The translations under genes were made by a program, and so were the position numbers. A DNA stretch of 47,654 bases from a bacterium (GTDB taxonomy: Bacteria; Pseudomonadota; Alphaproteobacteria; Ferrovibrionales; Ferrovibrionaceae), in the NCBI GenBank assembly GCA_022844005.1, contig JALHMN010000013.1, positions 1 to 47,654 on the forward strand, in the 5' to 3' direction. This document shows positions 1 through 11,406 of the stretch, piece after piece (within the stretch, counting starts at the first letter, position 1; each line of letters starts with the position of its first letter). A model generated the notes under the pieces. That model did no database searches, was not told the origin of the DNA, and saw nothing but the letters and a program-made list of their open reading frames with translations.

Positions 1-1139
1 TGCTGCATCTGGGCCACCGCCGGCGCGCTTTCCGCCATCGGCTGGGCGACAGCCGCCGCGGTCATCGCCGGCGCGGCATAGACCGGAGCCTGCGCGGGCG
101 CCGCCAGCGGCCGCGCCTGCGGCGTGATCAGGCGCAGGTGTCCGGCGGGCGTGCGGCCGGCCTGGGTCTGGGCCGCCACTTCGATGCCGGTCGCCACCAC
201 GGCCACCCGCATGCGGCCGATCATGCCGTCGTCGAAGGTGGAGCCGACGATGATATTGGCTTCCGGGTCCACCTCGTTGCGGATGCGGTTGGCCGCCTCG
301 TCCAGTTCGAAGAGCGTGAGGTCGGAGCCGCCGGTGATGTTGATGAGGACGCCCTTGGCGCCCTTCAGCGACACTTCGTCCAGCAGCGGGTTGGCGATGG
401 CGGCTTCCGCCGCCTCGATGGCGCGGTTCGGGCCCTCGGCCTCGCCGGTGCCCATCATCGCCTTGCCCATCTCGCTCATCACCGTCTTCACGTCGGCGAA
501 GTCGAGGTTGATCAGGCCCGGCATCATCATCAGGTCGGTGATGCCGCGCACGGCCGAGTTCAGCACCGCGTCGGCCATCTTGAAGGCCTCGGCGAATGTG
601 GTGCGTTCGGTTGCGATGCGGAACAGGTTCTGGTTCGGGATGATGACCAGCGTGTCGACATACTGCTGCAGGTCCTCGATCCCTGAATCCGCCGAGCGCA
701 TGCGCTTCGCCCCTTCGAAGTGGAAGGGCTTGGTCACCACGCCGACGGTGAGGATGCCGAGGTCGCGCGCCGTCTTGGCGATCACCGGCGCCGCGCCGGT
801 GCCCGTGCCGCCGCCCATGCCGGCGGTGATGAAGGCCATGTGGCAGCCTTGCAGGTGTTCGACGATCTGGTCGAAGGCCTCTTCGGCGGCGAGCCGGCCG
901 ACATCGGGCCGGGCACCTGCGCCGAGGCCCTGCGTGACCGTCGCGCCCAGCTGGATGCGCCGTTCGGTGAGGGCATTGGCCAGCGCCTGTGCATCGGTGT
1001 TGGCCACGATGAACTCCACGCCTTCCAGCGTGGCGTTGATCATGTTGTTCACCGCGTTGCCGCCGGCGCCACCGACACCGATCACCGCGATCCTCGGCTT
1101 CAACTCCCGCGCCACCGGAATGCTCAGGTTGATGCCCAT
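1..1139 (-). CDS. ftsZ: Cell division GTPase FtsZ (3' end cut by window edge)
   Basis: Tubulin-like GTPase that polymerises into the cytoplasmic Z-ring and recruits the divisome. About 379 residues are readable from ATG at 1139, beginning [19 protein letters not shown]. The GTP-binding glycine motif GGGTGTG lies near residues 107-113. The synergy (T7) loop NLDFADVK follows in the middle of the protein. The last visible residues form a Pro/Ala/Gln-rich stretch, the usual disordered linker, so only the rest of the linker and the C-terminal FtsA-binding peptide are missing. A strong GGAGG Shine-Dalgarno sits 8 nt before the ATG. It is the last visible gene of the dcw cluster and is separated from ftsA by 107 nt, so it may be uncoupled from the overlapping genes upstream. 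Identity is certain; the 3' end is unknown. Confidence 0.97.
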   Translation of the reverse strand, partial: MGINLSIPVARELKPRIAVIGVGGAGGNAVNNMINATLEGVEFIVANTDAQALANALTERRIQLGATVTQGLGAGARPDVGRLAAEEAFDQIVEHLQGCHMAFITAGMGGGTGTGAAPVIAKTARDLGILTVGVVTKPFHFEGAKRMRSADSGIEDLQQYVDTLVIIPNQNLFRIATERTTFAEAFKMADAVLNSAVRGITDLMMMPGLINLDFADVKTVMSEMGKAMMGTGEAEGPNRAIEAAEAAIANPLLDEVSLKGAKGVLINITGGSDLTLFELDEAANRIRNEVDPEANIIVGSTFDDGMIGRMRVAVVATGIEVAAQTQAGRTPAGHLRLITPQARPLAAPAQAPVYAAPAMTAAAVAQPMAESAPAVAQMQ

Positions 1140-1223
1140 GGATTGATCCTCCAATTGGCCCGACTGGCCGAAATCCAACTCCCCGACGGCTTTCGCCTCC
1201 CGCGGGGATTTGCGGGTCTTGCT

Positions 1224-1243
1224 GCGCCGGCCACCGCCGGCGC
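1224..1243 (-). promoter_or_regulatory. GC-rich hairpin just after ftsA
   Basis: A perfect 8-bp stem (GCGCCGGC/GCCGGCGC) with a 4-nt loop lies three bases after the ftsA stop codon, in the ftsA-ftsZ gap. No T-run follows it, so it is not a classical intrinsic terminator. It could be an RNA processing, stability or attenuation element that sets ftsZ expression apart from the upstream genes. The role is inference. Confidence 0.4.
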
Positions 1244-1246
1244 GGG

Positions 1247-2488
1247 TTACAGGTTCGCCTTCAACCACCGTCCGAACCGCTTCAGGCCGAAGCCCGGACG
1301 ATCGGCTGTCGCTTCCACCTCTCGGGGTCCCATCTCTCTCATCAGCTTCGCGTAGGCCAGGAGACCGGCGCAGGTGGTGAAAGCCGGGCCGCCCGTCGCT
1401 TCCGCCAAACCCGCAGTACGAATGGGTCGGGCGATTCGGACCTGTCGGTCAAGCACGCGTTGCGCCAATTCGCGCACGCCTTGCATTTGTGATGCCCCGC
1501 CGCACAGCACGACGCGCCGTCCGGCCAGCCGGTCGAAGGGGCTCTGGCGCAGCTTGTCGCGCACCAGTTCGAGGGTTTCCTCCACCCGCGGGCGGATGAT
1601 GCCGATCAGGAGGGAGCGCGCGAGGTGATGCGGACCGTCGTTCTCCTGGTCGCCCACCTGGGGCACGTCGATCATCTCGCTCTCGTCGGTCGAAGACGGC
1701 ATGGCGCTGCCGTAGAGCGTCTTCAGCCGCTCCGCATTGCCGATCGAGGTGCCGAGGCCGCGGGCCACGTCGCGGGTGATGTGCAGGCCGCCGAGCGGCA
1801 CGTGGTCGGTATGCACCAGGTTACCGTCGTAGAAGATGCCGATGGTGGTGGTGCCCCCGCCCATGTCGACGAGCGTGACGCCCAGGTCCTTCTCGTCCTC
1901 CACCAGCGAGGCGAGTCCGTCGGCATAGGGCGCGGCAACGACGCCGGCGACGCGGAGATGGCCCCGCTCGACACAGGTGACGAGGTTGCGCACGGCGCCG
2001 GCGCCCACGGTCACGATATGCATGTTGACGCCCAGGCGGTCGGCGAACAGCCCCCTCGGGTCGCGGATGTTGTTGGTGCCGTCGATGGTGTAGCCGACCG
2101 GAAGCGCATGCAGCACCCGCCGCTCGCCCGGCTCGTCGCGATGCCGCCCCTGCTCCAGCACCCGGCGCACATCCAGCTCGCCGATCTCGTGTCCGCCGAT
2201 CGCCACCTCGACGCCGACGGTATGCGAGGCCGGCTGGCCGCCCGACATGGAGAGATAGACCTCCTCGACCTGGGTTTCGGCCATGCGCTCGGCCGCGTCG
2301 ACGGCGGCACGGACCGACTGCTCCACGCCTTCCATGTCCACCACGCCGCCGGCACGCATGCCATGCGCCACCTGGTGGCCGATGCCGACCACGCGCATCA
2401 CTTCGCCGTCCAGGCGGGCGATGAAACAGCACACCTTGGTCGTGCCGACATCCAGCCCCGCGATCAACCCGTGTCTGGTCCCCGCCAT
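1247..2488 (-). CDS. ftsA: Cell division protein FtsA
   Basis: Actin-like ATPase that tethers FtsZ filaments to the inner membrane and recruits late divisome proteins. The 413-residue protein is of normal length. The N-terminal actin-fold motif reads [14 protein letters not shown] (about residues 9-22). The second phosphate loop [11 protein letters not shown] is near residue 207, followed by the ATPase motif LCGGASQM. The last residues, [13 protein letters not shown], form the typical amphipathic membrane-targeting helix. ATG at 2488 is 10 nt downstream of the ftsQ stop. Identity is certain from motifs and position. Confidence 0.97.
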   Translation of the reverse strand: MAGTRHGLIAGLDVGTTKVCCFIARLDGEVMRVVGIGHQVAHGMRAGGVVDMEGVEQSVRAAVDAAERMAETQVEEVYLSMSGGQPASHTVGVEVAIGGHEIGELDVRRVLEQGRHRDEPGERRVLHALPVGYTIDGTNNIRDPRGLFADRLGVNMHIVTVGAGAVRNLVTCVERGHLRVAGVVAAPYADGLASLVEDEKDLGVTLVDMGGGTTTIGIFYDGNLVHTDHVPLGGLHITRDVARGLGTSIGNAERLKTLYGSAMPSSTDESEMIDVPQVGDQENDGPHHLARSLLIGIIRPRVEETLELVRDKLRQSPFDRLAGRRVVLCGGASQMQGVRELAQRVLDRQVRIARPIRTAGLAEATGGPAFTTCAGLLAYAKLMREMGPREVEATADRPGFGLKRFGRWLKANL

Positions 2489-2498
2489 GCCCCGGTCC

Positions 2499-3401
2499 TT
2501 AAGCGTTCTTACCCGCCTTCTTGGGCGGGGTTGGTGGTTGCGGTACGGCCTCGCGCATCATCCGCACGACCAGCTTCTCGGGCAGCCGCATGTCGACGGC
2601 GACGATGGCCCGTCCCAGCAGTCCCTTCTCGCGTTCGAGCGCCGCCAGCTTGTGCCAGGCCTGGGCTGCATCCTCCTCGGGCAGCATGACGATGACGCCG
2701 TTCTCGAAAGCGATGTCCCAACGCCGGCCGCGCACCCGCACGATGTCCTTCACGCGCGCATAGAGTTCGGGCTCCGTGGCCAGCATGTCGAACAGGTCGC
2801 CCACGCGCGTCGCCGCACCGGGACCGACAATCCGCTTCAGCTCCTCGAAGCCGCCCGCCTCATAGCCGCTCAGCACCTTGCCGTCGCGATCGACGAGGAC
2901 CGTTCGGCCCTCGATCTGCCAGCGGGCCACCGGCACGCGTTCGACGATCTCGATCAGGACGGTATCGGGCAGCTGGCGGTGCACCGCGGCGCTCTTGACC
3001 ATGGGGATCCGCTCGATGCGCTGGCGCGCCGCCTCGGCATCGAAGAACAGGATCGGGTCGCCCCGGCTGAGGCCCACCGCCTGCCGCAGCGCCTCCCGCG
3101 CCGTGGCATTGCGGCCGGTCACGTTCACCGCCGCGATCCGGAAGCCGGCGCTGACGGAGGCGGCGGTCGCCGCCTGCTCGATCCGCTGTGCCGCGGCTCC
3201 CAGGATGCCGGACTGCCAGATCCAGGTTCCGCCACCGGCCCCGGCGGCGATGACGACGGCGGCGACGATCGCCGTCCGGCGCAGCCGCGACCCGGCCGCG
3301 GCAGCACCGCCCTTGCGCCGGCCGATGCGGATCAGCGGCTCGCGCTTGGCGGGCGGGTTCGGCGCCGGGCGGCTATCCCGGCTGGCGGTCAGCGGTCGCA
3401 T
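2499..3401 (-). CDS. ftsQ: Cell division protein FtsQ
   Basis: Bitopic inner-membrane protein that links early and late divisome proteins through FtsB/FtsL. About 300 residues from ATG at 3401: a basic, Pro-rich cytoplasmic tail (1-45), one membrane segment (AIVAAVVIAAGAGGGTWIW, about 44-62), a POTRA domain starting near FRIAAVNVTGRN, then the FtsQ beta domain with VDRDGKVL. A Lys/Pro-rich tail ends the protein. The reading frame stays open further upstream, but that part overlaps ddl in another frame, so the internal ATG with a 13-nt overlap of ddl was chosen. Confidence 0.95.
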   Translation of the reverse strand: MRPLTASRDSRPAPNPPAKREPLIRIGRRKGGAAAAGSRLRRTAIVAAVVIAAGAGGGTWIWQSGILGAAAQRIEQAATAASVSAGFRIAAVNVTGRNATAREALRQAVGLSRGDPILFFDAEAARQRIERIPMVKSAAVHRQLPDTVLIEIVERVPVARWQIEGRTVLVDRDGKVLSGYEAGGFEELKRIVGPGAATRVGDLFDMLATEPELYARVKDIVRVRGRRWDIAFENGVIVMLPEEDAAQAWHKLAALEREKGLLGRAIVAVDMRLPEKLVVRMMREAVPQPPTPPKKAGKNA

Positions 3402-4300
3402 CCCGCGTCCTCCACCATCCATTCGACCAGGGCGCCGTAGTCGATGCCCTGATGCGCTGCGATCTCCGGCACCAGCGACAGCGGCGTCATGCCGGGCTGG
3501 GTGTTCACCTCCAGCACATAGAAACGGCCACGGCCGCCGCGCGTGTCGTCGAAGCGCAGGTCGGTCCGGCTGACGCCCCGGCATCCGAGCGTGCGATGCG
3601 CCGCCAGCGCGAGGCGCAGCGCCTCCTCGTAATCGGCCGCATCGAGAGGCGCCGGCATGATGTGCTTGGCACAGCCCTCGGTGTACTTCGCCTCGTAGTC
3701 GTAGAAGCGGCCCTGCGGCCGGATCTCGACCGCGCCCAGCGCACGCTCGCCCATCACCGCCACATGGATCTCGCGTCCCGGCACGTAGCGCTCGACCAGG
3801 ACCTCGCGGCCGCAATGGTCGAGATCGGCGGCGGGGTCGAAATTATCGCCTTCGAAAACCAGCTTCACCCCGACCGAAGACCCCTCGTTGATCGGCTTCA
3901 CCACATAGGGCCGGGCCATCGGATCGCCTTCGGCCAGGCTGTCCTTCTCGATGACGCGGCCTTCCGCGACCGGCAGGCCGGCCTCGACGAACAGGCGGCG
4001 CGCCGTCGGCTTGTGCATGGCGAGCGCGGAAGCCAGCACGCCCGAATGCGTATAGGGGATGCGCAGAAGCTCCAGCACGCCCTGGACGATCCCGTCCTCT
4101 CCGTAGCGGCCGTGCAGCGCGTTGAAACAGACATCCGGCTTCTCCTGCCGCAGGCGCTCCGCCAGGTCGGCGCCGACATCGATCGCGAAGGCATCGAAGC
4201 CACGCCCCTGCAGGGCCTTCAGACAGTCGCGTCCCGAGACCAGCGACACCTCGCGCTCGGCCGACGGACCGCCCATCAGGACAGCGACGCGCTTCGTCAT
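3389..4300 (-). CDS. ddl: D-alanine--D-alanine ligase
   Basis: ATP-grasp ligase that makes the D-Ala-D-Ala dipeptide used by MurF. 303 residues from ATG at 4300. The N-terminus [20 protein letters not shown] is typical of DdlB-type enzymes. Other landmarks are LHGRYGEDG, the ATP-grasp segment VVKPINEGSSVGV, and the metal-binding end VLEVNTQPGMTPLSL. The start is fixed by a 4-nt ATGA overlap with the murB stop; the open frame upstream is murC read in the same phase. It overlaps ftsQ by 13 nt at its 3' end. Confidence 0.97.
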   Translation of the reverse strand: MTKRVAVLMGGPSAEREVSLVSGRDCLKALQGRGFDAFAIDVGADLAERLRQEKPDVCFNALHGRYGEDGIVQGVLELLRIPYTHSGVLASALAMHKPTARRLFVEAGLPVAEGRVIEKDSLAEGDPMARPYVVKPINEGSSVGVKLVFEGDNFDPAADLDHCGREVLVERYVPGREIHVAVMGERALGAVEIRPQGRFYDYEAKYTEGCAKHIMPAPLDAADYEEALRLALAAHRTLGCRGVSRTDLRFDDTRGGRGRFYVLEVNTQPGMTPLSLVPEIAAHQGIDYGALVEWMVEDAGCDR

Positions 4301-5250
4301 CGCTGGCCTCCCCCCGCTTCGCCGATGCGGCGGATCTCCCAGCGCAGGTCGACACCCGAATGCTCGCGCACGCGCCGGCGCACCTCTTCGCCCAGGGCTT
4401 CGATCTCCGCGGCGCTGGCATTGCCGTCGTTGATCAGGAAATTGCAGTGCAGTTCGGACATCTGGGCGCCGCCCATCCGAAAGCCGCGGCAACCCGCGGC
4501 GTCGATCAGCTCCCAGGCCTTCCGTCCCTCCGCCCTGGGATCGGTCGGGTTGGCGAAGGTCGATCCGCCGGTGCGGCTCTTCACCGGCTGCGTCGTTGCC
4601 CGCATCTGCGTGATCTCGGCGATCCGGGCCGCGATCGTCGCGCGCTCCCCCGGCATGCCCACCAGAATGGCGCGGGTGACGATCGAATCCGGCGGCAGGT
4701 CCGAATGCCGGTAGGCGAGGCCCAGGTCCCCCGGGCCCAGCCGGTACAGGTTGCCGGCGCGATCCACGACTTCCGCCTCGCGCAGCACGTCCTTCATCTC
4801 CCGGCCATAGGATCCGGCATTCATGCGCACCGCGCCGCCGATGGTTCCCGGCACCCCGCGCAGGAATTCCAGGCCCGCGATGCCCGCCTCCTGGCAGACC
4901 AGGGCGACGTTCACATCCAGCGCCGCGGCGCCCACATGCACTTCGTCGCCGCGCACGCTGATATCCGCATGCGCCCGCCCCAGCCGCAGCACCACCCCGC
5001 GCACGCCGCCGTCGCGCACCAGCAGATTGGAGCCGACGCCGACCGGCGTGACGGGTATCTCCGCCGGGCACTCGCGCAGGAAGCAGGCCAGGTCCTCGGT
5101 ATCCTCCGGCCGGAACATCACCTCGGCCGGGCCCCCGACGCGGAACCAGGTGATGCTCGACAGTTGCGTGCCCAGCATCAGCCGGCCGCGCACCGGCGGC
5201 AGCCGGTCCACCAGGGATGGTTCCATGACCTGGGCCTGCATCTGGCTCAT
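4297..5250 (-). CDS. murB: UDP-N-acetylenolpyruvoylglucosamine reductase MurB
   Basis: FAD/NADPH enzyme that reduces UDP-GlcNAc-enolpyruvate to UDP-MurNAc in the cytoplasm. 317 residues from ATG at 5250 ([11 protein letters not shown]). The FAD-binding region includes [11 protein letters not shown] and [21 protein letters not shown] and the catalytic-serine segment [12 protein letters not shown] follow, and the catalytic glutamate is expected in LRWEIRRIG at the C-terminus. The frame extends 22 codons further up into murC, but the ATGA overlap with the murC stop favours the start given. It is translationally coupled on both sides. Confidence 0.96.
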   Translation of the reverse strand: MSQMQAQVMEPSLVDRLPPVRGRLMLGTQLSSITWFRVGGPAEVMFRPEDTEDLACFLRECPAEIPVTPVGVGSNLLVRDGGVRGVVLRLGRAHADISVRGDEVHVGAAALDVNVALVCQEAGIAGLEFLRGVPGTIGGAVRMNAGSYGREMKDVLREAEVVDRAGNLYRLGPGDLGLAYRHSDLPPDSIVTRAILVGMPGERATIAARIAEITQMRATTQPVKSRTGGSTFANPTDPRAEGRKAWELIDAAGCRGFRMGGAQMSELHCNFLINDGNASAAEIEALGEEVRRRVREHSGVDLRWEIRRIGEAGGGQR

Positions 5251-6680
5251 TGGCGGGCCGCCTGTGCGGGTTGATTGCGCCGGGCGGCCAGGGCCTCCGG
5301 CAGGGCGTTGGCCCAATTGGTGATCGATCCCGCGCCCAGGCAGACCACCAGGTCACCCGGTTGCGCCAAGGCCGCGACCATCTCCGGCAGAGCCTCGGGC
5401 GAGGGCAGCGCTTCGACATGGCGATGCCCGCGCGTGCGCATGCCGTCGACCAGCGCGTCGCGCGAGATCCCCTCGATCGGCGCCTCGCCCGCCGCATAGA
5501 CATCCGCGACCAGCACCGCGTCGGCCTGGTTGAAGCAGGTGCAGAAACCTTCGAACAGGTCGCGCAGCCGGGTGTAGCGGTGCGGCTGCACCACGGCGAT
5601 GACCCGGCCGGTATAGGCCTGACGGGCGGCGTCCAGCACGGCGGCGATCTCCACCGGATGGTGACCATAGTCGTCGATGACGGTGATCCCGTCCGCCTCG
5701 CCGGTCTTGGTGAAGCGCCGCTTCACGCCCTTGAAGGCGGCGAGGCCCTTCCTGATCGTATCGGCGTCGAATCCCATTTCGCGCGCCACCACCACCGCGG
5801 CCAGCGCGTTCTGCACGTTGTGCTGGCCCGGCATCGGCAGGCGCAGGTCCGACACCGATCGCTGCGACCCGGTCACCCGGTCGCTGATCAGGACGTCGAA
5901 GCGCGACCCGCCCTCGGCGAAGCGGACATTGACCGCGCGCACATCGGCCTGCGGGGTGAACCCGTAGGTCAGGATGCGGCGGTCGGCGATGCGCCCGATC
6001 AGGGCCTGCACTTCGGGATGGTCCAGGCACAGCGCCGCGAAGCCGTAGAACGGAATGTTCTGCACGAAGCTGCGGAAGGCCTCGCGGGCGGCATCGAAGG
6101 TGCCGTAGAAGTCCAGATGCTCGGGGTCGATGTTGGTGACGACCGCGATCGTGGCCGGCAGCTTGGTGAAGGTGCCGTCGCTCTCGTCCGCCTCGACCAC
6201 CATCCACTCGCCGCCGCCGAGCCGCGCATTGGTCCCGAAGGCGTTGATGATGCCGCCGTTGATGACGGTCGGATCGACGCCGGCCTGGTCCAGCATGGTG
6301 GCGATCAGCGAGGTCGTGGTGGTCTTGCCGTGCGTGCCGCCGACCGCGATCGCCCAGCGCAGCCGCATCAGTTCGCCCAGCATTTCGGCCCGGCGAACCA
6401 CCGGCAGCAGCCGCGCGCGCGCCGCCTTGATCTCCGGATTGTCGGCCTTCACCGCCGTGGAATAGACGACGACCTGGGCATTCTCGACATTCTCTGCCCG
6501 GTGACCCTCGAAGATGCGCATGCCGAGGTCGGCCAGCCGGCGCGTATTGGCATTGTTCGACTGGTCCGAGCCCTGCACCTGGTAGCCGAGGTTGTGCATC
6601 ACCTCGGCGATGCCGCTCATGCCGATGCCGCCGATGCCGACGAAATGGATGATCCCGATGTCGAGCGGCATCTGTCTCAT
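5247..6680 (-). CDS. murC: UDP-N-acetylmuramate--L-alanine ligase MurC
   Basis: Adds L-Ala to UDP-MurNAc, the first Mur ligase step. 477 residues from ATG at 6680 ([20 protein letters not shown]). The N-terminal Rossmann domain has [12 protein letters not shown], the ATP P-loop is [12 protein letters not shown], and the central domain has [11 protein letters not shown] and [18 protein letters not shown], characteristic of MurC, follows. The frame remains open upstream inside murG; the start was placed at the ATGA overlap with the murG stop, which gives a normal length. Confidence 0.97.
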   Translation of the reverse strand: MRQMPLDIGIIHFVGIGGIGMSGIAEVMHNLGYQVQGSDQSNNANTRRLADLGMRIFEGHRAENVENAQVVVYSTAVKADNPEIKAARARLLPVVRRAEMLGELMRLRWAIAVGGTHGKTTTTSLIATMLDQAGVDPTVINGGIINAFGTNARLGGGEWMVVEADESDGTFTKLPATIAVVTNIDPEHLDFYGTFDAAREAFRSFVQNIPFYGFAALCLDHPEVQALIGRIADRRILTYGFTPQADVRAVNVRFAEGGSRFDVLISDRVTGSQRSVSDLRLPMPGQHNVQNALAAVVVAREMGFDADTIRKGLAAFKGVKRRFTKTGEADGITVIDDYGHHPVEIAAVLDAARQAYTGRVIAVVQPHRYTRLRDLFEGFCTCFNQADAVLVADVYAAGEAPIEGISRDALVDGMRTRGHRHVEALPSPEALPEMVAALAQPGDLVVCLGAGSITNWANALPEALAARRNQPAQAARQ

Positions 6681-7813
6681 GCGGCTCTCCTCATCTCGCC
6701 CGCGCCGCCGTGACCGTTCCGGCCGATCAGCCCTTCGACCATATCGGCCAATCGTTCCGCGGCATCGGGCCGCCCGAGATTGCGTGCCGCCTGCGCCATC
6801 GCCGCGAGACGCGCCGGGGCGGCCAGAAGGCATTCGATCTCGGTTGCCAGTCCCTCGGCATCCAGGGTCGCCTGCGGGCGCAGCAGTGCCGCCCCCTGCC
6901 CCGACAGGACTTCGGCATTGGCGGTCTGATGGTCGTCCATCGCGTGCTGGTAGGGCACCAGGATCGCCGGCCGGCCGGCCGCGGCCAGTTCCGCCACGGT
7001 CGACGCCCCCGCCCGCATGACGCACAGATGCGCCGAACCGATCTGCTCGGCCATGTCGCGAATGAAGGGCTCGACCCGCGCCGAGACGCCGAGGTCGATG
7101 TAGCGCGCCTGCACGGCCGCCAGGTCCTCGGGCCTCGCCTGCTGCACGATGGCAAGCCGGCTCCGAATGCTCTCGGGCAGCCGGGCGACCGCCTCGGGAA
7201 CCACCTCGCTGAAGATTCGCGCGCCCTGGCTGCCGCCGGTCACCAGAAGGTGCACCGGGCCGGCCGGTGACGGCGGCGCAAAGGGAATGTCGCGCACGGC
7301 CAGGATGCCGGCCCGCACGGGGTTGCCGACGATCTCGGCCCGGGCGCTGTCGGCGGGTGTCATCGCCCGGGTATCGGGCAGCGACAAGGCGATGCGGCGG
7401 GCGCGGCGGGATACCAGGCGGTTGACCCGCCCCAGGACCGCGTTCTGTTCATGGATGGCCGTGGGAAGGCCGAGCTGGGTCGCCGCCAGCATGGTCGGCA
7501 ATGCCGGGTATCCGCCGAACCCCACCACCGCCGCGGGCGCCACCCGCTTCAACGCGGCGCGGGCGCCGATGATCCCGGCGGCGATCTCCCCCAGCAGGAA
7601 AAGCCGGCCGATCGGTCCGCGCCCGGACGGCGTGCCCGAGCGCACGCGCAGCACTTCGACACCGGGGAAGCGATCGGCATAGCCGCCGCCGCGCTCGTCG
7701 GTGAACAGCACCACGCGGCGCCCGCGGGCGGTCAGAACCCGCGCCAGGGCCTCGGCCGGGAACAGGTGCCCCCCGGTCCCGCCCGCCGCCAGGACGACCG
7801 GCCCGGCGCTCAT
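6677..7813 (-). CDS. murG: Lipid II synthase MurG (GlcNAc transferase)
   Basis: Peripheral inner-membrane GT28 glycosyltransferase that transfers GlcNAc from UDP-GlcNAc to lipid I, making lipid II. The 378-residue protein has the N-terminal glycine loop [16 protein letters not shown], the second loop [14 protein letters not shown] at the start of the C-terminal domain, and the donor-site segment [28 protein letters not shown] at 7813 overlaps the ftsW stop by 4 nt, and its own stop overlaps murC by 4 nt. Confidence 0.97.
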   Translation of the reverse strand: MSAGPVVLAAGGTGGHLFPAEALARVLTARGRRVVLFTDERGGGYADRFPGVEVLRVRSGTPSGRGPIGRLFLLGEIAAGIIGARAALKRVAPAAVVGFGGYPALPTMLAATQLGLPTAIHEQNAVLGRVNRLVSRRARRIALSLPDTRAMTPADSARAEIVGNPVRAGILAVRDIPFAPPSPAGPVHLLVTGGSQGARIFSEVVPEAVARLPESIRSRLAIVQQARPEDLAAVQARYIDLGVSARVEPFIRDMAEQIGSAHLCVMRAGASTVAELAAAGRPAILVPYQHAMDDHQTANAEVLSGQGAALLRPQATLDAEGLATEIECLLAAPARLAAMAQAARNLGRPDAAERLADMVEGLIGRNGHGGAGEMRRAA

Positions 7814-8937
7814 TCCGCCTCACCCATGCTGGGCCGCTTGCGGGTCAGCGCCAGCAGCATCCCCATGCCGAGCGCCAGCGCGATCAGCGAGGAACCGCCG
7901 TACGAAATGAACGGCAGCGTCATGCCCTTGGTCGGCATCAGCCGCAGGTTGACGCCCATGTTGATCACCGCCTGCAGGCCGAACTGGGTGACGATCCCGG
8001 TTCCCGCCAGCATCACGAAGAGGTTGTTCTCGGCGAGCAGCCGCCCCAGTCCGCGGAAGACGATGAAGGCGAACAGCAGCACCACCAGAACACAGGCGGC
8101 GAAGCCGTATTCCTCGCCGGCGACGGCGAAGATGAAGTCGGTATGCGCATCCGGCAGGATGGTCTTCACCGAGCCGTCGCCGGGCCCCCGGCCGAACAGC
8201 CCGCCGGCCTGGAAGGCATCCATCGCCCGGTCGATCTGGTAGTTGTCGCCGCCGCCGGAGGGATCGAGGAAGCGGTCGACGCGGCTGGCGACATGCGGCA
8301 GCAGGGAATAGGCGACCGCCCCGCCCAGCACCAGCACGCCCGCGCCCAGCCCGACCAGCAGCATCGGCAGGCCGGCGACGAACAGCTGCGCGGCGAAGAC
8401 CGCCGTGACCACGACCGCCATGCCGACATCGGGCTGCAGCACCAGGATGCCGATCACCATCACCCACAGCATCACGGCACCGGCATAGAACAGCGGGCTC
8501 GCGCCACGCCGTGCCTCGGAGAGCGCCCAGCCGGCAGCGACGGCAAAGCAGGGCTTCACGAATTCGGACGGCTGCAGGCTGAGGCCCGCGATATAGATCC
8601 AGCGATGCGCCCCCTTGATCTCCTGCCCGGCGACCAGGGTCAGCAGCATCATCACGAAGGCGCCGAGGAAGCCGAGCAGCGCCAGCCGGCGCACCGTCGT
8701 CAGCGACAGCATCGATACGGCGAAGATCACCGCCAGCGCCGGCAGCAGGAAGATCAGCTGGCGGCGAAAGAAGAAGAACTGGTCCTGGCCGAGGCGCGCC
8801 GCCACCGCCGGGCTCGCCGCCAGCGTCATGACGAAGCCGACGACGATCAGCGCCATCAGCACGAACAGCGTCACCCGGTCGATGGTCCACCACCAGCGGC
8901 CGACGAGGCTCCGATCGGTGCGGGGCAGCCAGATCAT
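7810..8937 (-). CDS. ftsW: Peptidoglycan glycosyltransferase FtsW
   Basis: SEDS-family polytopic membrane protein that polymerises septal glycan strands together with FtsI. The 375-residue protein has a cytoplasmic start, about ten hydrophobic segments, and the SEDS landmarks SLQPSEFVKP, AGEEYGFAAC and the C-terminal NMGVNLRLMPTKGMTLPFISYGGSS region. The Met-Gly-Val and Pro-Thr-Lys-Gly signatures are intact. It lies between murD and murG with 4-nt overlaps on both sides. FtsW rather than RodA is indicated by its place in the dcw cluster. Confidence 0.96.
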   Translation of the reverse strand: MIWLPRTDRSLVGRWWWTIDRVTLFVLMALIVVGFVMTLAASPAVAARLGQDQFFFFRRQLIFLLPALAVIFAVSMLSLTTVRRLALLGFLGAFVMMLLTLVAGQEIKGAHRWIYIAGLSLQPSEFVKPCFAVAAGWALSEARRGASPLFYAGAVMLWVMVIGILVLQPDVGMAVVVTAVFAAQLFVAGLPMLLVGLGAGVLVLGGAVAYSLLPHVASRVDRFLDPSGGGDNYQIDRAMDAFQAGGLFGRGPGDGSVKTILPDAHTDFIFAVAGEEYGFAACVLVVLLFAFIVFRGLGRLLAENNLFVMLAGTGIVTQFGLQAVINMGVNLRLMPTKGMTLPFISYGGSSLIALALGMGMLLALTRKRPSMGEAE

Positions 8938-10289
8938 GCCGCTCCCCCCTGCACCAGGGCGCGGAAGGCTTCGCCGCGCGCCTCGAAATCGGCGAACTGG
9001 TCGTAGGAGGCGCAGGCCGGCGACAGCAGCACGACCTCGCCCGGCTTGGCGGCGGCGCGCGCGCCGGCGACGGCCCGCTCCAGCGTGCCGGCGATCGTGC
9101 AGGGCGCCCTGCCCCGCAGCGTACCGGCGAACTCCTCCGCCGCCTCGCCGATCAGCCAGGCATGACGGATGCGCGGGAAGAACGCCGCCAGCGGCTCGAT
9201 GCCGCCCGCCTTCGGCCGGCCGCCGGCGATCCAGTGGATGGCATCGAAGGCGGCGAGCGCCTTCGCCGTCGCATCCGCGTTGGTCGCCTTGCTGTCGTTG
9301 AAATAGGCGACGCCCCCCTGCGTCGCGATCCGCTCCAACCGATGGGCGAGACCCGGGAAGGTCTCGAGGCCCTTCTGGATGGCGGCGGCGTCGAGGCCGA
9401 GGGCGAAGCAGGCGGCGACCGCGGCGGCGGCGTTCTGGTGGTTGTGGGTGCCGATCAGCGCGGGGGCGCGAGCGAGGTCGATCGCCGGCTCCGGCCGGCC
9501 ATCCCTGGTCACGGTGAAGGACGGTCCAATGACGGTGATTCCACGGTCCAGGGGACGCTCGACCGAGACCGGAATCACCTGTCGATTGCCGGCTCTCAGA
9601 AGGTCGGCATGGATGCGCCGGCCCCAGTCGTCGTCCACCCCGATCACCGCGGTGCCGCTCCCGGCGAAGATCCGTTCCTTGACGGCGACATAACCTTCCA
9701 TGTCGCCGTGCCGGTCCAGATGATCGGGCGTAATGTTCAGCAGGATCGATACGTCGCAGTTCAGCGACGGGGTCAGGTCGATCTGGAACGAGGACAGTTC
9801 GATCACATAGATCCCGCCCCTGCCGACGGGATCGAGATCCAGAACCGCCGCGCCGATATTGCCACCGACTTGCACCGGCCGGCCGGCGGCCTTCAGGACA
9901 TGCCCGATCAGGGCCGTGGTGGTCGACTTGCCGTTGGTCCCGGTGATGCCGACGATCACCGCGCCGAGCTTCTCCCTGAACAACAGCTCGACATCGCCGA
10001 TCACCGGCACCGACGCGGCCTGCGCCTGCGTCACAACGGCGTGCGGCACCGGATGGGTCAGCGGGATTCCGGGGCTCAGCACCACCGCCGCGGCACCTGT
10101 AAGCATCGGTTCGCGCACGGGAATTCCCATCGCGGCCGCCTGTTCGCGACGCGCCGGGGCGTCGTCCCAGGCAGCGACCTCGGCCCCGCCGGCCTGCAGC
10201 GCCTTGGCCGCGGCCAGCCCGCTCCGCGCCAGTCCGACGACGGCGACGGGACGGCCGCGGAAGGCGGCGATCGGGATCATCGCGCTCAC
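8934..10289 (-). CDS. murD: UDP-N-acetylmuramoylalanine--D-glutamate ligase MurD
   Basis: Adds D-Glu to UDP-MurNAc-L-Ala. 451 residues. The N-terminal UDP-binding domain starts [12 protein letters not shown], the P-loop is [16 protein letters not shown], the central domain includes [11 protein letters not shown], and the C-terminal domain has [15 protein letters not shown] and [12 protein letters not shown]. The start given is GTG at 10289, which makes a GTGA overlap with the mraY stop; an ATG three codons later at 10280 is an alternative. The function is certain. Confidence 0.96.
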   Translation of the reverse strand: MSAMIPIAAFRGRPVAVVGLARSGLAAAKALQAGGAEVAAWDDAPARREQAAAMGIPVREPMLTGAAAVVLSPGIPLTHPVPHAVVTQAQAASVPVIGDVELLFREKLGAVIVGITGTNGKSTTTALIGHVLKAAGRPVQVGGNIGAAVLDLDPVGRGGIYVIELSSFQIDLTPSLNCDVSILLNITPDHLDRHGDMEGYVAVKERIFAGSGTAVIGVDDDWGRRIHADLLRAGNRQVIPVSVERPLDRGITVIGPSFTVTRDGRPEPAIDLARAPALIGTHNHQNAAAAVAACFALGLDAAAIQKGLETFPGLAHRLERIATQGGVAYFNDSKATNADATAKALAAFDAIHWIAGGRPKAGGIEPLAAFFPRIRHAWLIGEAAEEFAGTLRGRAPCTIAGTLERAVAGARAAAKPGEVVLLSPACASYDQFADFEARGEAFRALVQGGAA

Positions 10290-11374
10290 CTGAGCTTCAA
10301 CGTGGCGAGGCCGGCGAGCGCCAGGATCACCGAAATGATCCAGAAGCGGATCACCACGGTCGGCTCGGCCCAGCCCTTCTGTTCGAAATGATGATGCAGC
10401 GGCGCCATCCGGAAGACTCGCTTGCCCGTCAACCTGAAGGATGCCACCTGCACGATCACCGATACGGTCTCCAGCACGAAGAGGCCGCCAATAATGGCGA
10501 GGACGATTTCGTGCTTGGTCACCACGCTGACCGCGCCGAGCGCGCCGCCAAGAGCGAGGGATCCCGTATCACCCATGAAAACCATCGCCGGCGGCGCGTT
10601 GAACCAGAGAAAGCCCAGACCAGCACCGACAATGGCACCACAAAATATGGCCAACTCCCCGGTCCCCGCCACAAAATGGATCTGCAAGTAGTTGGCGAAG
10701 ACTATATTACCCACAAGATAAGCGATCAAAGCAAAACTGGCCGCGGCGATCATCGTCGGCACTATCGCCAGCCCGTCGAGGCCGTCGGTGAGGTTGACCG
10801 CGTTCGACGCGCCGACGATGACGAAGGCCCCGACCGGCAGGAAGAACCAGCCGAGATCGATTAGCACATCCTTGAAGAACGGCACCGTCAGGGTTTCGTT
10901 GAGCGGGCTTTTCGTCACGTAGCTGAACGCCGCGACCGCGATCAGCGCGATCGACGCCTCCAGGACGAGTTTCAATTTTCCCGGCACGCCACGCGTGTTG
11001 TAGCGGCTCACCTTCAGGAAATCGTCGGCGAAGCCGACCGCCCCGAAGCCGATGGTGACGAACAGCACGATCCAGACATAGCGGTTCGTGAGATCGGCCC
11101 AGAGCAGCGTCGCCACCGTGACGCCGAGGAGCACGAGCACGCCACCCATGGTGGGCGTGCCCTTCTTCGTCAGAACATGCGACTGCGGCCCATCAGCTCG
11201 GATTGGCTGGCCCTTGCCCTGCTTGACGCGTAGCCAGTCGATCAGGCGCGGGCCGGCCAGGAAACTGACCAGGAGCGCGGTCAAGACCGCGCCTCCGCTG
11301 CGAAAGGTTATGTAGCGGAAGACGTTGAAGGCATTGATGTCGTCCGTCAGCGGGTAGAGCAGGTGGTAGAGCAT
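10286..11374 (-). CDS. mraY: Phospho-MurNAc-pentapeptide transferase MraY
   Basis: Integral membrane enzyme that joins UDP-MurNAc-pentapeptide to undecaprenyl phosphate, giving lipid I. The 362-residue protein has about ten membrane segments, KKGTPTMGG near residue 70, the Asp-rich loop [19 protein letters not shown] near residue 190, and [13 protein letters not shown] near the C-terminus. ATG at 11374 follows a 102-nt gap after murF, the only long gap among the mur genes. The ribosome-binding site is weak. Confidence 0.97.
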   Translation of the reverse strand: MLYHLLYPLTDDINAFNVFRYITFRSGGAVLTALLVSFLAGPRLIDWLRVKQGKGQPIRADGPQSHVLTKKGTPTMGGVLVLLGVTVATLLWADLTNRYVWIVLFVTIGFGAVGFADDFLKVSRYNTRGVPGKLKLVLEASIALIAVAAFSYVTKSPLNETLTVPFFKDVLIDLGWFFLPVGAFVIVGASNAVNLTDGLDGLAIVPTMIAAASFALIAYLVGNIVFANYLQIHFVAGTGELAIFCGAIVGAGLGFLWFNAPPAMVFMGDTGSLALGGALGAVSVVTKHEIVLAIIGGLFVLETVSVIVQVASFRLTGKRVFRMAPLHHHFEQKGWAEPTVVIRFWIISVILALAGLATLKLR

Positions 11375-11406
11375 CGGTTCAGTTTCTTGATCGTGCGAGG
11401 AACGCG